The position numbers and the translations under genes are program-made. From positions 253,501 through 317,500 of the forward strand of contig NW_027325120.1 in NCBI RefSeq assembly GCF_028372415.1: DNA of 64,000 nucleotides, read 5' to 3'. Shown piece after piece: positions 1 through 10,304 of this stretch. The stretch comes from Notamacropus eugenii. Taxonomy: Eukaryota > Chordata > Mammalia > Diprotodontia > Macropodidae. Under the pieces are notes generated by a model. It was given only the letters and a program-made list of their open reading frames with translations, was not told the origin of the DNA and searched no databases. Positions within the stretch are counted from its first letter, which is position 1; each line of letters starts with the position of its first letter.

Positions 1-190
1 GGAGAGGATGGAGACAAGGGCAGAGAGGAATGATGGAGAAGAGAATGGAGTGGAGATGGGGGCAATTAGAATGCTTGGTGTTTTGGTGTGGGGGGAGGAG
101 ACAAGGGGGGAGAAAATTTGGAGCCCAAAAATTCTGTGAAAATGAATGTTAAAAATTAAATTAATTAATTAAAATAATAATAATAAAAAA
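1..190 (+). mobile_element. HAL1 (half-L1) 3' tail, cut by window edge
   Basis: The sequence matches the last 170 bases of the HAL1 copies elsewhere in the window. It has the GAGCATTCTAATTGCCCC block in reverse sense, a GGGGGGAGGAG purine block, then GAAAATGAATGTTAAAA and a TTAATTAATT/AATAATAAT tail. Orientation is plus, with the 3' end pointing into the satellite that follows. Only the 3' end lies inside the window, so ORF1 cannot be judged. Confidence 0.85.
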
Positions 191-2795
191 GAAAATAGAA
201 CTGGAATTTGGAAGAGGAATTAAGAATTGGAACTTTGATTTACACCATGAAAGAAGAATTTTGAAGTGGAATTTCAATTTTAATTTTGATTTCAAAATTG
301 AGCGTGAAAATGTATTTATGGACATGAATTTTAACTTGAGTTTTGAAACTGTACTTTAGAATAGTCAGTTAGTATGTGAATTTTGAATAGAAATTTTAGT
401 ATGGACATGAAATTTGGACAAGAATTCAGACTGGGAATTTGAAAGTAGAATTTGGAAGAAAATATTAGTATTTCAATTTGGAAATAGAGTTTGTGAGAGG
501 AGTTTAGAAGTGGAATTTAGAATTGTAATTGGGAAGTAGGATTTGGAAGTGGAATCAAAATTGGAATTTTGAATTAAAATTTTAATATGGAATTGGAATG
601 TGGAATTTTAAATACAAATTTTGAACAGTAATTGAGAAGCGAAATGTGCAATTAGAATTTTTAAATGGAATTTAAAATAATAATGTGCAGTAGGAATTTG
701 AAAAACATGTATTTGGAAGAGATATTCAGAAAATTTTATTTGAAATTGGGATTTGGAACTATAATTTGGAAGAGGAATTTAGAATTGGAACTTAAATATA
801 GACCATAAAAAGGAATGTGTAATTGGAATGTCAATTATAATGTGAAATTCAAATTTGAGTATGATAATCGAATTTTGAACATGAATTGTCACTTGGGTTT
901 TCAAAGTGTAGTTTAGAATAATAAGTAAATATGTGAATTTCCAATAGGAATTTGTGTATAGAAATGGAACTTGGAATATGAGTTTCAAGTTAGAGTTTGG
1001 GATAAGATTTCAGAACTTGAATTTGGAATCCGAGTTTGGAATAGGAATTTGGAAGTAGAATTTACTTCGAATTTATAACTGGAATTTGGAAGTAAATGAT
1101 GAAAGAGGAATTTGGAAGTGGAATTACAATTTTAATATGGAATTTAAGTTTGAGAATGGTTATTTAATTTGGAATATTTATTTACACTTGAAATTTGACA
1201 GAAGAATTGGAATAATAAGTTAAAATTTGTATTTGGAATTGACATTTGAGTATGGATTTGAAATTTGGAACTTGAATTAACACTTGGAATTTGAGAGTAG
1301 AATTTGCAATATTAAGTTAGTATTTGAATCTGGAATTGAAATTTGAGTATACATATGGATTTAGCCAGGTGAATTTAGAATAAAAATTTGAAATTAGAAT
1401 TTGGGGTACAATTTTAGATTTACAGTTTGGAATTGTAATTTTAGCCTTTAATTGGAATGTGAAAATAGGAATAGAACCTGGATTTTTGAATTAGAGCATG
1501 AACTAGGAGTTTGAAATTGGAATTTGTAATTAGACTGATGAAGAGGAATTTGGAAATGGAATTTTAGGTTTAATGTGGTGTTCAAATTTGAGAATAGACT
1601 TGCAATTTTAAACATGAGTGTACAATTGGAAATTGAAAGTAGAATTTGGATTAATAAGATAATATTGGAATTTGGAATCAGAATTTTAGTATGGAATTGA
1701 AATGTGAAATTTGGAATAGGAATTTGGAATTGGAATAAGGAACTGGAATTTGGAAGTGGAATTTAGAATTGGAATTTCGAATTACAATTTTCAAATGGAA
1801 TTTGAATGTGAAATTTCGAATATGAATTGGGAATTAGAATTAGGAAGTGGAATTTAGAATTGGAACTTGGAACTGGAATTTTCAAGTGAATAATGAAAGA
1901 GAAATTTGGAAGTAGAATTTCTATTGTAATATGGAAATGAAATTTCGGTATGGGAGTTGAATTAGGAACATGAATTTTCACTTGAAATTTGAAAGTAGAA
2001 TTTGGAATAATAAGCTAGAATTTGAATTTGAAATTGATATTTGAGTATAGAATTGAAATTTGCAACATGATTCTAGGCAATGAATTTGAAATTAGAATTT
2101 CGATTAAGATTTTAGAAGTAAAATTTTCAATTAGAGTTTTAGTATTTAATTGGAATGTGAAATTTGTAATAGGACATTGGAGTTTGGAATTAGAAGTTGA
2201 AATAGGAGTTTGGTATTTCAACTTTTCACTAGACTATGGAGGGGGAATTTGAAAGTGGAATTTAGAAATTGGAATTTGGAGTTGGAATTTGAAACTTGAA
2301 TTTGAATTTGTAATTGGAATTTTGAATTAGAGTTTTAGTTTGGAATTAGAATATCAAATTTCGAATATGAATTTAGAATTAGAATTTGGAATAAGAATTC
2401 AGAATTGCAATTTCGAATTGTAATTTGCAAGTGGAATTCAGAATTGGAATTTAAAATTGGAATTGGGAAAGTGGAATTTAGAATTAGAATTTGGATTTGG
2501 AATGTGGAAATGGAATTTGAAATTGGAATATAGAATTGGAGTTTGGAAGTAGATGATGGAAGAGGTATTTGGAGGCGGAATTTTAATTTGGAATTCAGAT
2601 TTGAGTATGTAATTGGAATATGGAAAAGGAATTTTCACTGGGAATTTGAAAGTATATTTTGGAATAAAAAGTTAGGATGTGAATTTGGAATTGAAATTTA
2701 AATATGGAAATGGAACTTGGAACATGAATTTAGACTAGAAATTGGAAATTATAATTTGGGGTAAGATTTTAGAATTGCAATTTGGGAGTAGATTA
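190..2795. repeat. AT-rich GGAATT-type satellite with higher-order structure
   Basis: About 2.6 kb is built almost wholly from diverged 10-13 base units such as TTGGAATTTGGAA, AGTGGAATTTAGAA and TTGAATTTGG. Above this there is a longer pattern. A landmark like GAAAGAGGAATTTGGAAGTGG recurs near 246, 803, 1097, 1537, 1892, 2234 and 2554, with a clipped copy at about 2790. A second landmark, ACTTGAAATTTGAAAGTAGAA followed by AATAATAAG, recurs near 325, 885, 1160, 1271, 1613, 1969 and 2628. The spacing is mostly 300-560 bases and irregular. Purines dominate the plus strand. The short open frames here, rich in K, F, I, P and S on the minus strand, are by-products of the repeat. Confidence 0.9.
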
Positions 2796-2796
2796 T

Positions 2797-5195
2797 GAAA
2801 GGATTTTTTTTTCTTTCTATAATCCCTTTGTTTTTTTACTTCTTTATTTAACTTCTAACATTCATTTCCAAAAAATTTTGGGTTCTAAATTTTCTCCCCA
2901 TTTGTCCCATCCCCCCATCCCCAAACGCTGAGCATTCTAATTGCCCCTATCATCGATCTGTCCTCTCTTCTAACATACCTCACTTCTTTTGTCCCCATCT
3001 TTTCTTTTGACCTGTAGGGCCAGATAACTTTCTATACCCCATTACCTGTATTTCTTATTTCCTAGTGGTAACAACAATACTCGACGGTTGTTCCTAAAAC
3101 TTTGACTTCCAACTTCTCTTCAACCCTCCCTCCCCACCCTTTCCCTTGGGGAAACAAGCAATTCAATATAGGCCATATCTGTGTAGTTTTGCAAATGACG
3201 TCCATAATAGACATGTTGTGTAAGACTTACTATATTTCCTTCCATTCTATCCTGCCCCTCATTGCTTCTCCACTTTAATATATTTTGGGGGTCTTCCTGT
3301 AATGAAATTTATTTTTTATGCCCCCTCCCATTACCATCCCTTTACTCCCTCAAGTCACATTTGTTTTCATCACATCATTTAATTTATACCCATTCCCTCT
3401 ATCTGTGTATATCCCTTTTATATTTCATGATAAGTATACAGTTCTCAAGATTAACAAATATCATCTTCCTCTATAGGGCTGTAAACAGTTTGCACATATT
3501 GTGCAGTAAGTTTTTTTGTTTCTCTGTTTACCTTTTTATTGAGACCTGCGTTTGAAATCAAATTGTCTATTGAGTTCTTGTCTTCTTATCAGGAAGGTCT
3601 AGATATCCCTTATTTCATTGAGTGTCCAACTCTTTGCCTGAAATATTACGTTCAACTTTTCTGGGTGATTAGTCTTTGGTTTTAGTCCCAGCTCCTTTGC
3701 CTATTCCAATTCCTTCAATCTTTTAATGCAAGATCCTGTGCGATTCTGACTGTAGCTTCTTGATATTTGAATTGCTTCTTTATGGCTGCCTGAACTATTT
3801 TTGTACTTCACGTGATAGTTCTGGAATTTGGCAACAGTATTCCTTGGTGTTTTTATTTTGGGGTCCCTTTCAGGAGGTGAATGGTGGATTCTTTCGATGA
3901 CTATTTTGTCCTCTGCGTCTAGACTTCTCAGAAATTTTCCTTGATGATTTCTTGGAAGATATTGTCCAGACTCTTTTTTTTTATCATAGCTTTCTGGTAG
4001 ATGAAAAACCCTTCAATTTTTCTCTGCTAGATCTCATTTCCAGGTCAGTTGTTTTTCCAGTTAGATATTCTGTATTCTCTTCTGTCTTTTAATTCTTCAG
4101 ATTCTGTTTGACTGATTCTTGATGTCTCATAGATTCATTAGCTTCTACTTGCCCAATTCTATTTTTTATCAAATTGGTTTCTTCAGTTAACTTTTGCATC
4201 TCCTTTTCCATCTGTCCAATTGTTCCTTTTAAGGAGTTATTTTCACCAATTAGGTTTTGTATTTCCTTTTCCATTTGTCCTTTTAAATTCTTCTGTGATT
4301 TCTTTTTTCATATTTTTAAAGTCATTGGTCAGTTTTTCCCCCTGTTTTCCTGATTTGGATTTTAAAATCCTTCCAGCACTCTTGCAAGAAAGCACTTTGT
4401 GCTTCAGATCAGTTCATATTTCCTCCTGAACTTTCATATGGGAATACAGTGTTAAAGCTGACCATTTTGGTATTTGTGTTTTGGTGCTTGTCCCCATAGA
4501 AACATTCTATGGTCTTTTCTTTTCTGCTTTGCTTCTTACTTCTGATAATATCCCTTTTCCTGGCTTTTAAAGTAGATCTCTGTGTCTGTGGCACAAGCAG
4601 CTTTGTCCTGCCATACTTGTACCAGAAACTTGAGGCTTTGCGTGTTGTGGCCTCTTGTTCTTTCAGCTAGAAGCTAAAATGCTGCAGCTTACCTGGTGCT
4701 GAGCTGGATGGTGTTGAGAAGCACAGGCCAGGTGACATCTTTTTGGGTTTGCTCGCAGTTACCCTGGAGCTAGCCAGTTAAGGGAAGGAGAAGGATGGTC
4801 TGGACACAGGCGGTCTCCCTCTGGTGAGCTAGAGCATTGCCAAGCTCAGCTATCTGAGCTAGTGTCTTCCTGATTCTCCTGGGTTTCTGAGGCAGCCTTG
4901 GGGTCCTGGTGTTGATAGTTGCTGACTTCACCTCCCTGCACCTCAGGAACTTCTCCCAGTCTCTAGAGATGGGGTTGTCTGGGACAGGTCTGAACCTGTA
5001 CTGGTCGCCTTCAGCCACAGCAAGAGGAACCCTCCTTAGCAATCTTTCTAGCCTCAAAGGCTGAGATTATGTTTACCCCTTCTGCTGCTCCCACTGTTTC
5101 AGGGTTTTCCTATGGAGATATTGTCTGGGCTCATCAAGGTCAACAAGGGGCAAAAGCACTCTTGCTCTTCTGCCACATATTTTCGTCCCTTCTCA
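2797..5195 (-). mobile_element. Chimeric half-L1: HAL1 3' tail joined to L1-lineage ORF1
   Basis: On the minus strand the 3' end lies at about 2797 (T-rich run, then the HAL1 3' tail to about 3265). From about 3270 to 3560 the sequence stops matching HAL1 and matches the ORF1-ORF2 spacer of the L1s at 17.05-17.26 kb and 63.5-63.75 kb (for example TTTATACCCATTCCCTCTAT). ORF1 remnants follow at 3560-4320, and a GC-richer 5' leader ends near 5190 at a degraded form of the 5' motif (CTCTTCTGCCA on the plus strand). The length of about 2.4 kb with no ORF2 fits a half-L1. No TSD was found; the left flank is satellite and the right flank is not. Confidence 0.75.
3556..4320 (-). pseudogene. LINE ORF1 remnant (L1-lineage type)
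   Basis: Decayed ORF1 of the element above. The clearest stretch, 4089-4274, reads NSLKGTIGQMEKEMQKLTEE, a coiled-coil heptad region nearly the same as in the L1-A ORF1 at 17.66-18.03 kb (NSLKGIIGQMEKEMQKLTEE). It differs from the HAL1 ORF1 lineage at 14 kb and 30 kb (SYFKIRMEQMEANDFMRNQE). ORF1p of L1 is an RNA-binding chaperone with a coiled coil, an RRM and a C-terminal domain. Several frame changes make it non-functional. Confidence 0.7.
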
Positions 5196-5690
5196 AACTA
5201 TACTTGGCTCTTTATTAGCATACCCCTTTCAAAAATCAAAAACAACTCAAGACCCTGAATATACTATGACAGGTCATTATTCAGTAGATATTTTCTCTGT
5301 CTATTAACAGAGTCTCGCTTTCACGACAGAAATCCTATTCCTCAGACCATGTAGTAATAGCCCATTCCCATCTTCTCATCGGAACATAATCAAGATTTGC
5401 CATATATGTGTCTTTTCGGACAAAGTACATCCGTTTCGGAATCTAATGTCCATTAATTTTACCCTGAACTGATCCCTTGACACATCTTACGTGAAACCCT
5501 AACAGGGCTACAACAGGAAGATTTGAGAAGTCTTTAGCCACTTCTGGAGGAAGTAAAATGTTACTCCCGGCTGGCAAGTGGGACTTGTTCTCTTTCCTTA
5601 TCATTTTATTGGATTTATTTCTAGCCCAACTCCTAAGAGATCCAAGAAAAATGGATTCCTTTGTCTTGAGTCACTCAGCCTCTAACATTT
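5195..5690. other. Unassigned intergenic DNA
   Basis: About 500 bases between the half-L1 and an L2 fragment. I see no open frame, repeat landmark or recognisable element. It may hold repeats too old to recognise by eye. Confidence 0.4.
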
Positions 5691-5975
5691 TCAAAACTTC
5701 TTCCTCATCACCACCTCCTGGCTTCACCTGATTTCCTTCAAGTCTTTGCAAAGCTTCATCTTTTGGAAGAAATTTTCCCCAGTTATCCATATTTTAAGTG
5801 CCTTTTCTCTGACGTAATCTCCAAATCAACTTATATTGTATTTGTATATAACTATTTACTTGTCGTCTATCCCATCAAATTTTGAACTTGTTGAGAGCAG
5901 GGATATTTTTTATTTCTTTCTCTCCCCACACTTAGCACACTGACTTGTGCATGGATATGTGCCTACTTTGATGTA
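5690..5975 (+). mobile_element. L2 LINE 3' end fragment
   Basis: The order of landmarks is that of an L2 3' end. A C/T-rich segment (CACCTCCTGGCTTCACCTGA, then TTTTCCCCAG) is followed by TTGAACTTGTTGAGAGCAGG and a ...CACTTAGCACACTGACTTGTGCATGG block that corresponds to the family's GCTTAGCACAGTGCCTGGCAC. It is old and diverged. Confidence 0.65.
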
Positions 5976-6815
5976 CCTACTTTGTTTTTTGATTGTCTGA
6001 CTCTTCCATTATGCATTCAGCATGACCTTGGGCTTCACTCTAAGCATGTCCTCATTAAATTAAAGATACTTTCCAGTTCTCAGAGTCTCTGTTTCTGGTA
6101 CCAAGGTACAGTCACTTACGTGGCTGGTCTCTCTCAACAGATCAGTCAGCAAAATAGCAGCAGTCAGTGTTTGAGGTGGGAGGGGTTGTATTTGTTTCTT
6201 GCTAGAGGGCAGGGCCAGGGTTGAACTTATTGAGACTGCGAAGTTTGAGCTTATTTCCTCCCAGGGTCTTAATTATAATGCCATGTGCAGAGAAATGACA
6301 GTTTTCCTGGCCTATCTGGGAACTGTCTGAAAGAAAGTTAACTTGTGTCCCTGGTGTGCATTCCTTTGTACAAAACCCCTTGTTTATTTAGAATCTCTAG
6401 TGCAGCTTCAATAAGCAGATGGAGAGTAGGGAAGAAATGAGGACCTATCAGATGACTCTCACGGAGAAACAATAAGGACTCTTAAGCTAGTGAATTGAGC
6501 TTCTAGTTGAGGTGCACCCTTAATTATAGTTCAGTCTCCCTTGTCCAATTAACATTATTAGGTTTTCCTGTTATACCTCTCCCTGTATTCTCCTTATTTT
6601 GTATCCTTTCTAATGGAAAAAAAATCAAGTGTCAAGTTCAACCTCAGGAAAAACTAGGGTTGATTCTACATTAGGAACTGAAGATCTACTGTGCTCATTG
6701 TCTAAGTTTCCACATTCTATAGAAAAGTAACACTAAGACCTTGGAAAGAAGATCAGGAAAGACACTGTGTATCTGAAGGGTTGGGACTCTTTTTAATCCT
6801 CTTCCTCTCAACCCC
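5975..6815. other. Unassigned intergenic DNA
   Basis: About 840 bases with no recognised gene or repeat. Short open frames (for example 5982-6224 on the plus strand) lack any family feature I recognise. Confidence 0.4.
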
Positions 6816-7290
6816 TTTCCCTACATCAGAACCTATGTTTATGTTCTGTAAAGAAATCTAACTTCCCAGTTCCTAAATCTCTTTAATTGGCATGGCCTAC
6901 TTTTTTACTCTATCCCACCAGGAAATGTCCCTAACCTTGCCCTAATCATCTCAAATGACTGCTCCACTTCCCTGTTACAATGTAATATCACATTTTATCT
7001 CACCTTGCCCCTTATCAATCAAGAAATCAGTCAGACATTTATTGAGTTCTCACCATGTGCCAGGTACTTGGTCCACACAGAAGGATAGTGAAAAAAATTT
7101 AAATAATCTGTTCTCAAGGACTTTATATTCAAATTGTGGAAGGTTAGAGATCCAATACATCCATATATAAATGTATGGAAAGAGTTGTGTATGTGAAAAA
7201 AATAAGAAATACATATGAAAGTTCAATTGGCGACTAATAATGGTGGAATGGGTTAAAATATCATGTGGAAGGTGGTGCTTGTCTGAAGCT
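6815..7290. repeat. Old duplicated segment, copy 1 (contains L2 tail)
   Basis: This stretch aligns, with many differences, to 9690-9796 followed directly by 19026-19410. Shared blocks include CTAACTTCCCAGTTCCTA, TACTTTTTTA, CTAACCTTG, the ATTTATTGAG...GTGCCAGG block, CATATATAAATGT and ATCATGTGGAAGGTGGTGCT. The second copy is split by L1-A. The right part (from about 7005) is an L2/MIR-type 3' tail in minus orientation, but similarity extends some 190 bases beyond that tail, so the match is more than two independent L2 copies. Confidence 0.65.
7005..7290 (-). mobile_element. L2-type LINE 3' end
   Basis: The reverse complement of an L2 3' end. CAATCAAGAAATCAGTCAGA is followed by CATTTATTGAGTTCTCACCA and TGTGCCAGGTACTTGG, then TTCTCAAGGACTTTATATTC in place of the family's CTCAAGGAGCTCACATTCTA, and ATCATGTGGAAGGTGGTGCT. 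It is old and contained in the duplicated segment. Confidence 0.7.
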
Positions 7291-7479
7291 ATTTGTCATA
7301 TCCAAAATCCTTACAACCTCATTTCTAAAAAGGAGCAGAAAAAATTCTCTTTGCTTCTCTTTCTTTGGTACTGAGTTTGATCTTAAGAACTTGAAAACTT
7401 TCAGTTTTTATTATTTTTTGGTTATGATATTTCCAATTACTTTGTTATAACCTTTCTATATACTGTTTCCTTCCTGGTA

Positions 7480-7660
7480 CTGAATCACGTCCCAGCAATT
7501 CATACTAGTCTTCTCATGCCTTTCTGTACTCATCAGCTTTACTCTTTTGGATAGTGAAGTATATTTTATTAATACTCATACTTCCAAATTCCTACAATCA
7601 GTCCACAATTGATAGTTCATTAGTTTCTTTATATTATTTGTCACAGCAGCATTTTGAGAG
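7480..7660 (-). mobile_element. Degraded L1 3' region (possible)
   Basis: CCACAATTGATAGTTCATTA and TTGTCACAGCAGCATTTTGA resemble, in order, the antisense L1 blocks CCCCAATGGATGGGCATTCC and ACAAAGAGTGCTTCTATAAA seen at 10.37-10.43 kb. Divergence is high and the ends are unclear. Confidence 0.35.
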
Positions 7661-7829
7661 GTCCTAGGTAAGCCAAAAATTTCCACACATACCCCAAGAA
7701 ATGTTTAAATTGGCCAAGGAAGGCAATGATAGAGAAATGTGAAAATTATCAGAAGTAAACATCTTGTTTTTCTGAAAAGCCCAAATCATATTGCTCAATT
7801 TCCACTACAGATATGAGATAATAGGCCTT

Positions 7830-8640
7830 TATTTAAGCGTCTGTAAAAAACTGTGGGAAAGAAGATGAAGAAAAACACACAGATTGCAATCATATCTGTG
7901 CATGTGAATGGAATGAACTCTTCCATAAAGCAGAGACAGATAGCAGAATAGATTAAAAGCCATAATCCGAAATTTGTTGTTTCCAAAACACAGTAGAAAC
8001 GATGGATACACACTGGGTTAAGGGAAAAGGTTGCAGCAGAATATATATTGTGATTCAGATGATGAAAGAAAAGCAGCGGTAGCAATCCCAATCTCAGACA
8101 AAGTAAATCAGAAACATATCTAATGAAAAGAAATAAGGAAGGAAGTTATATTCTGCTAAAAGGCATCATAGACAGTAAAGCAGTATAAGTATGGAACTTG
8201 TACGCTCCTAGTGGTAGAGCATCGCAATTCTTAGAGGAGAGGTTGGGGCAGTTGCAGAAAGAAATAGACAGCAAAACTCGTCTAGTGGGAAACCTCAACC
8301 TCCCCATCTCTGAACTTGATAAATATAATCTCAAAATAAACAAGAAAGAAGTTAAGGAGGTAAACAAAACTCTGGATAAGGTAGATATGATAGATCTCTG
8401 GAGAAAACTGAATGAGGATAGAAAGGAATATACATTTTACTCAGCGGTACGTGGCACATGTACAAAAACTTATCAAGGTCTCAGGCATAAACCCACAAAA
8501 TTCTGTGCAGAAAGGCAAAGACAATCAACGCATCCTTTTCAGGTCATAACGCAATAAAAATTATATGTAATAAAAGGCTATGGAAAGATAAACCAAAAAT
8601 TAATTGGAAACAAAATAATCTAATCCAGTCATTTAAATGT
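7830..8640 (+). pseudogene. L1 ORF2 endonuclease-domain fragment
   Basis: The plus strand encodes a decayed L1 endonuclease region. At about 7860-7960 it reads KKNTQIAIISVHVNGMNSSI, matching the N-terminus of L1 ORF2p (NTQIVIISVNMNGMNS type). From 8198 to 8557 an open frame begins MYAPSGRASQFLEERLGQLQ and contains GNLNLPISELDK in place of the family GDLNxPLSELDKS motif. The fragment ends near 8640 at the point matching 15.95 kb in L1-A. Both ends of the LINE are missing. Confidence 0.8.
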
Positions 8641-8729
8641 AACTTTATTTTTTAAACATTGTTTTAGTATACTTTTGTTAGTATATTTCCTGGGTATTTT
8701 TTGGCATGTGTACCCCCAAGTAATTTATA

Positions 8730-9400
8730 ATGCCTCGAGTTATTTTAAATGGGTTACATTTTATTATTTCTTACATGGTTTTGTTATTTCTTGGTGTCTT
8801 TAAATGCCATTCATTTTTTCTTGCCCAATTCGTTTTCAAGAAGTTACTTCTTTTCTCAAGATTTTTGAACTTCTTTTTCCATTTGGTTAAGTTTTTCTTC
8901 ATACCTTTCTTGGATTGGTTTTATTTTCCCCCTAAATTTACTTTTTTTAATTACTAACTTTTCCCAAGAACTCCTTTTGGGTTTTTTACCATTTGGCATT
9001 ACTCTTTAGGCTAGAAATGACTATTTTTAACCTCAATATCTTCCTCTATCTATGAGACACAGATTGTCTTTTACACCATAGTATCTTACTATGGTCAGGT
9101 TCTTTTTCCTTTGCTTACTCATTTTAATTTTTCTTTTCTTTTCTTTTTTTATTTTTAGTAGCTTATAATTGTAATCAAGTGTGTGTCTTCCTTAATTGTT
9201 ATTTTGTGAATTTTACCTTGTGGTCCAACCTCAGGTACTCCTCTTCTCCTCGATATTTAGGGCCACTAGCCATGCTGTCCTGAAGATTCTCTTCCTGTCT
9301 GAGGTACTGCATTCTCCAGGAATATGCATACTTTTCCTTGCCCACAACTGATGCCTGGAGCTAGAAGCACTAGGTGTGGCATCTAGAAAGTGGGAATTCT
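8730..9400 (-). mobile_element. Old LINE ORF1/5' leader fragment
   Basis: In reverse sense, 8810-8900 reads as a coiled-coil piece like LNQMEKEVQ of L1/HAL1 ORF1 (plus strand CTTCTTTTTCCATTTGGTTAAG). The following GC-richer stretch to about 9400 could be its 5' leader, but it has no clear landmark. It lies opposite in strand to the ORF2 fragment at 7830-8640. Confidence 0.4.
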
Positions 9401-9689
9401 TTTATCTTCATCCACAAATCCATCTAAATCCCACGCTGTTAACTGAAAGTTCATGAGATTAAAGTTCTTGATGCCATAAAGTGAAAATTCTTTAGTTGCC
9501 TCCAGAGTCTGCCTGTTGTTTGTTGAATCAACAAAATCAACAGAGTTGGGATGGAGGTATTTACACTTCAATTATGTCAAACCTCAGCCCCTAGAAGTCT
9601 TGTCTTTCTTGAGGTCCTCCAAAGTGATTTCAATAGGACACTTGCTTTACAATTTTATTTTAACTGGCCAATATTCATTTTCATTTCTC

Positions 9690-9796
9690 TGTATTAATCT
9701 ACATTATATTCCGTCAAGAAACCTAACTTCCCAATTCCTATATCTCTTCAATTACCATGGAATACTTTTTTATTCCACTCACCAAAGGATATTCTT
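9690..9796. repeat. Old duplicated segment, copy 2, left part
   Basis: Matches 6815-6920 (for example CTAACTTCCCAATTCCTA and TACTTTTTTATTCCACTCAC). It ends at the left TSD of L1-A, CCAAAGGATATTCTT at 9782-9796. The match resumes at 19026 beyond L1-A. Confidence 0.65.
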
Positions 9797-10013
9797 TTTT
9801 TAATATATTAATGTTGTTTATTTTTAGCGTTCTACAACGACTACCAGAAAACTTAGATTTTCTAACCCCCACCTACCTCCTCCCTCTGCGAGACGGCATA
9901 CAATTCTATATAGGATCTCCACATACATTCTTATTGAATACATTTTCGCTATAATTATGCTGTGTAGAATAAGTAAAATGAGTTGAAGAAATCATATAAC
10001 AAACCAAAACATA

Positions 10014-10061
<48 letters not shown>
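10014..10061. repeat. (CA)n microsatellite in L1-A 3' UTR
   Basis: About 24 CA units inside the L1 3' UTR. The same position in L1-B (59202-59240) also carries (CA)n, so the tract or its seed travels with the element. Confidence 0.95.
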
Positions 10062-10063
<2 letters not shown>

Positions 10064-10304
10064 AAATGATCTACTACATTCTGCGATTAACTTTCACAGT
10101 TCTTTCTCTGGATGTGGAAGGCATTTTGCCATAAAACACCATTGAGAATTTTTTCATAAGTCCTTACATTGCTGGAAGTTCCAAGCCTACTAGAAAAAAA
10201 CCCTCTCACACTGTGGTTGTTGCAGTGCACAAAGTTCTCTTGGTTCAGCTCCTTTCACTCAGCATTAGATCATACAAGTCTTTTCAGGCCTCTGAGAAGG
10301 CTTC

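Noticed and set aside
779-2638. Several 60-76 codon open frames in the satellite
   Set aside because: They are rich in F, I, P, N and S on one strand and follow the repeat unit. Their sequence is set by the tandem repeat, with no start context or domain.
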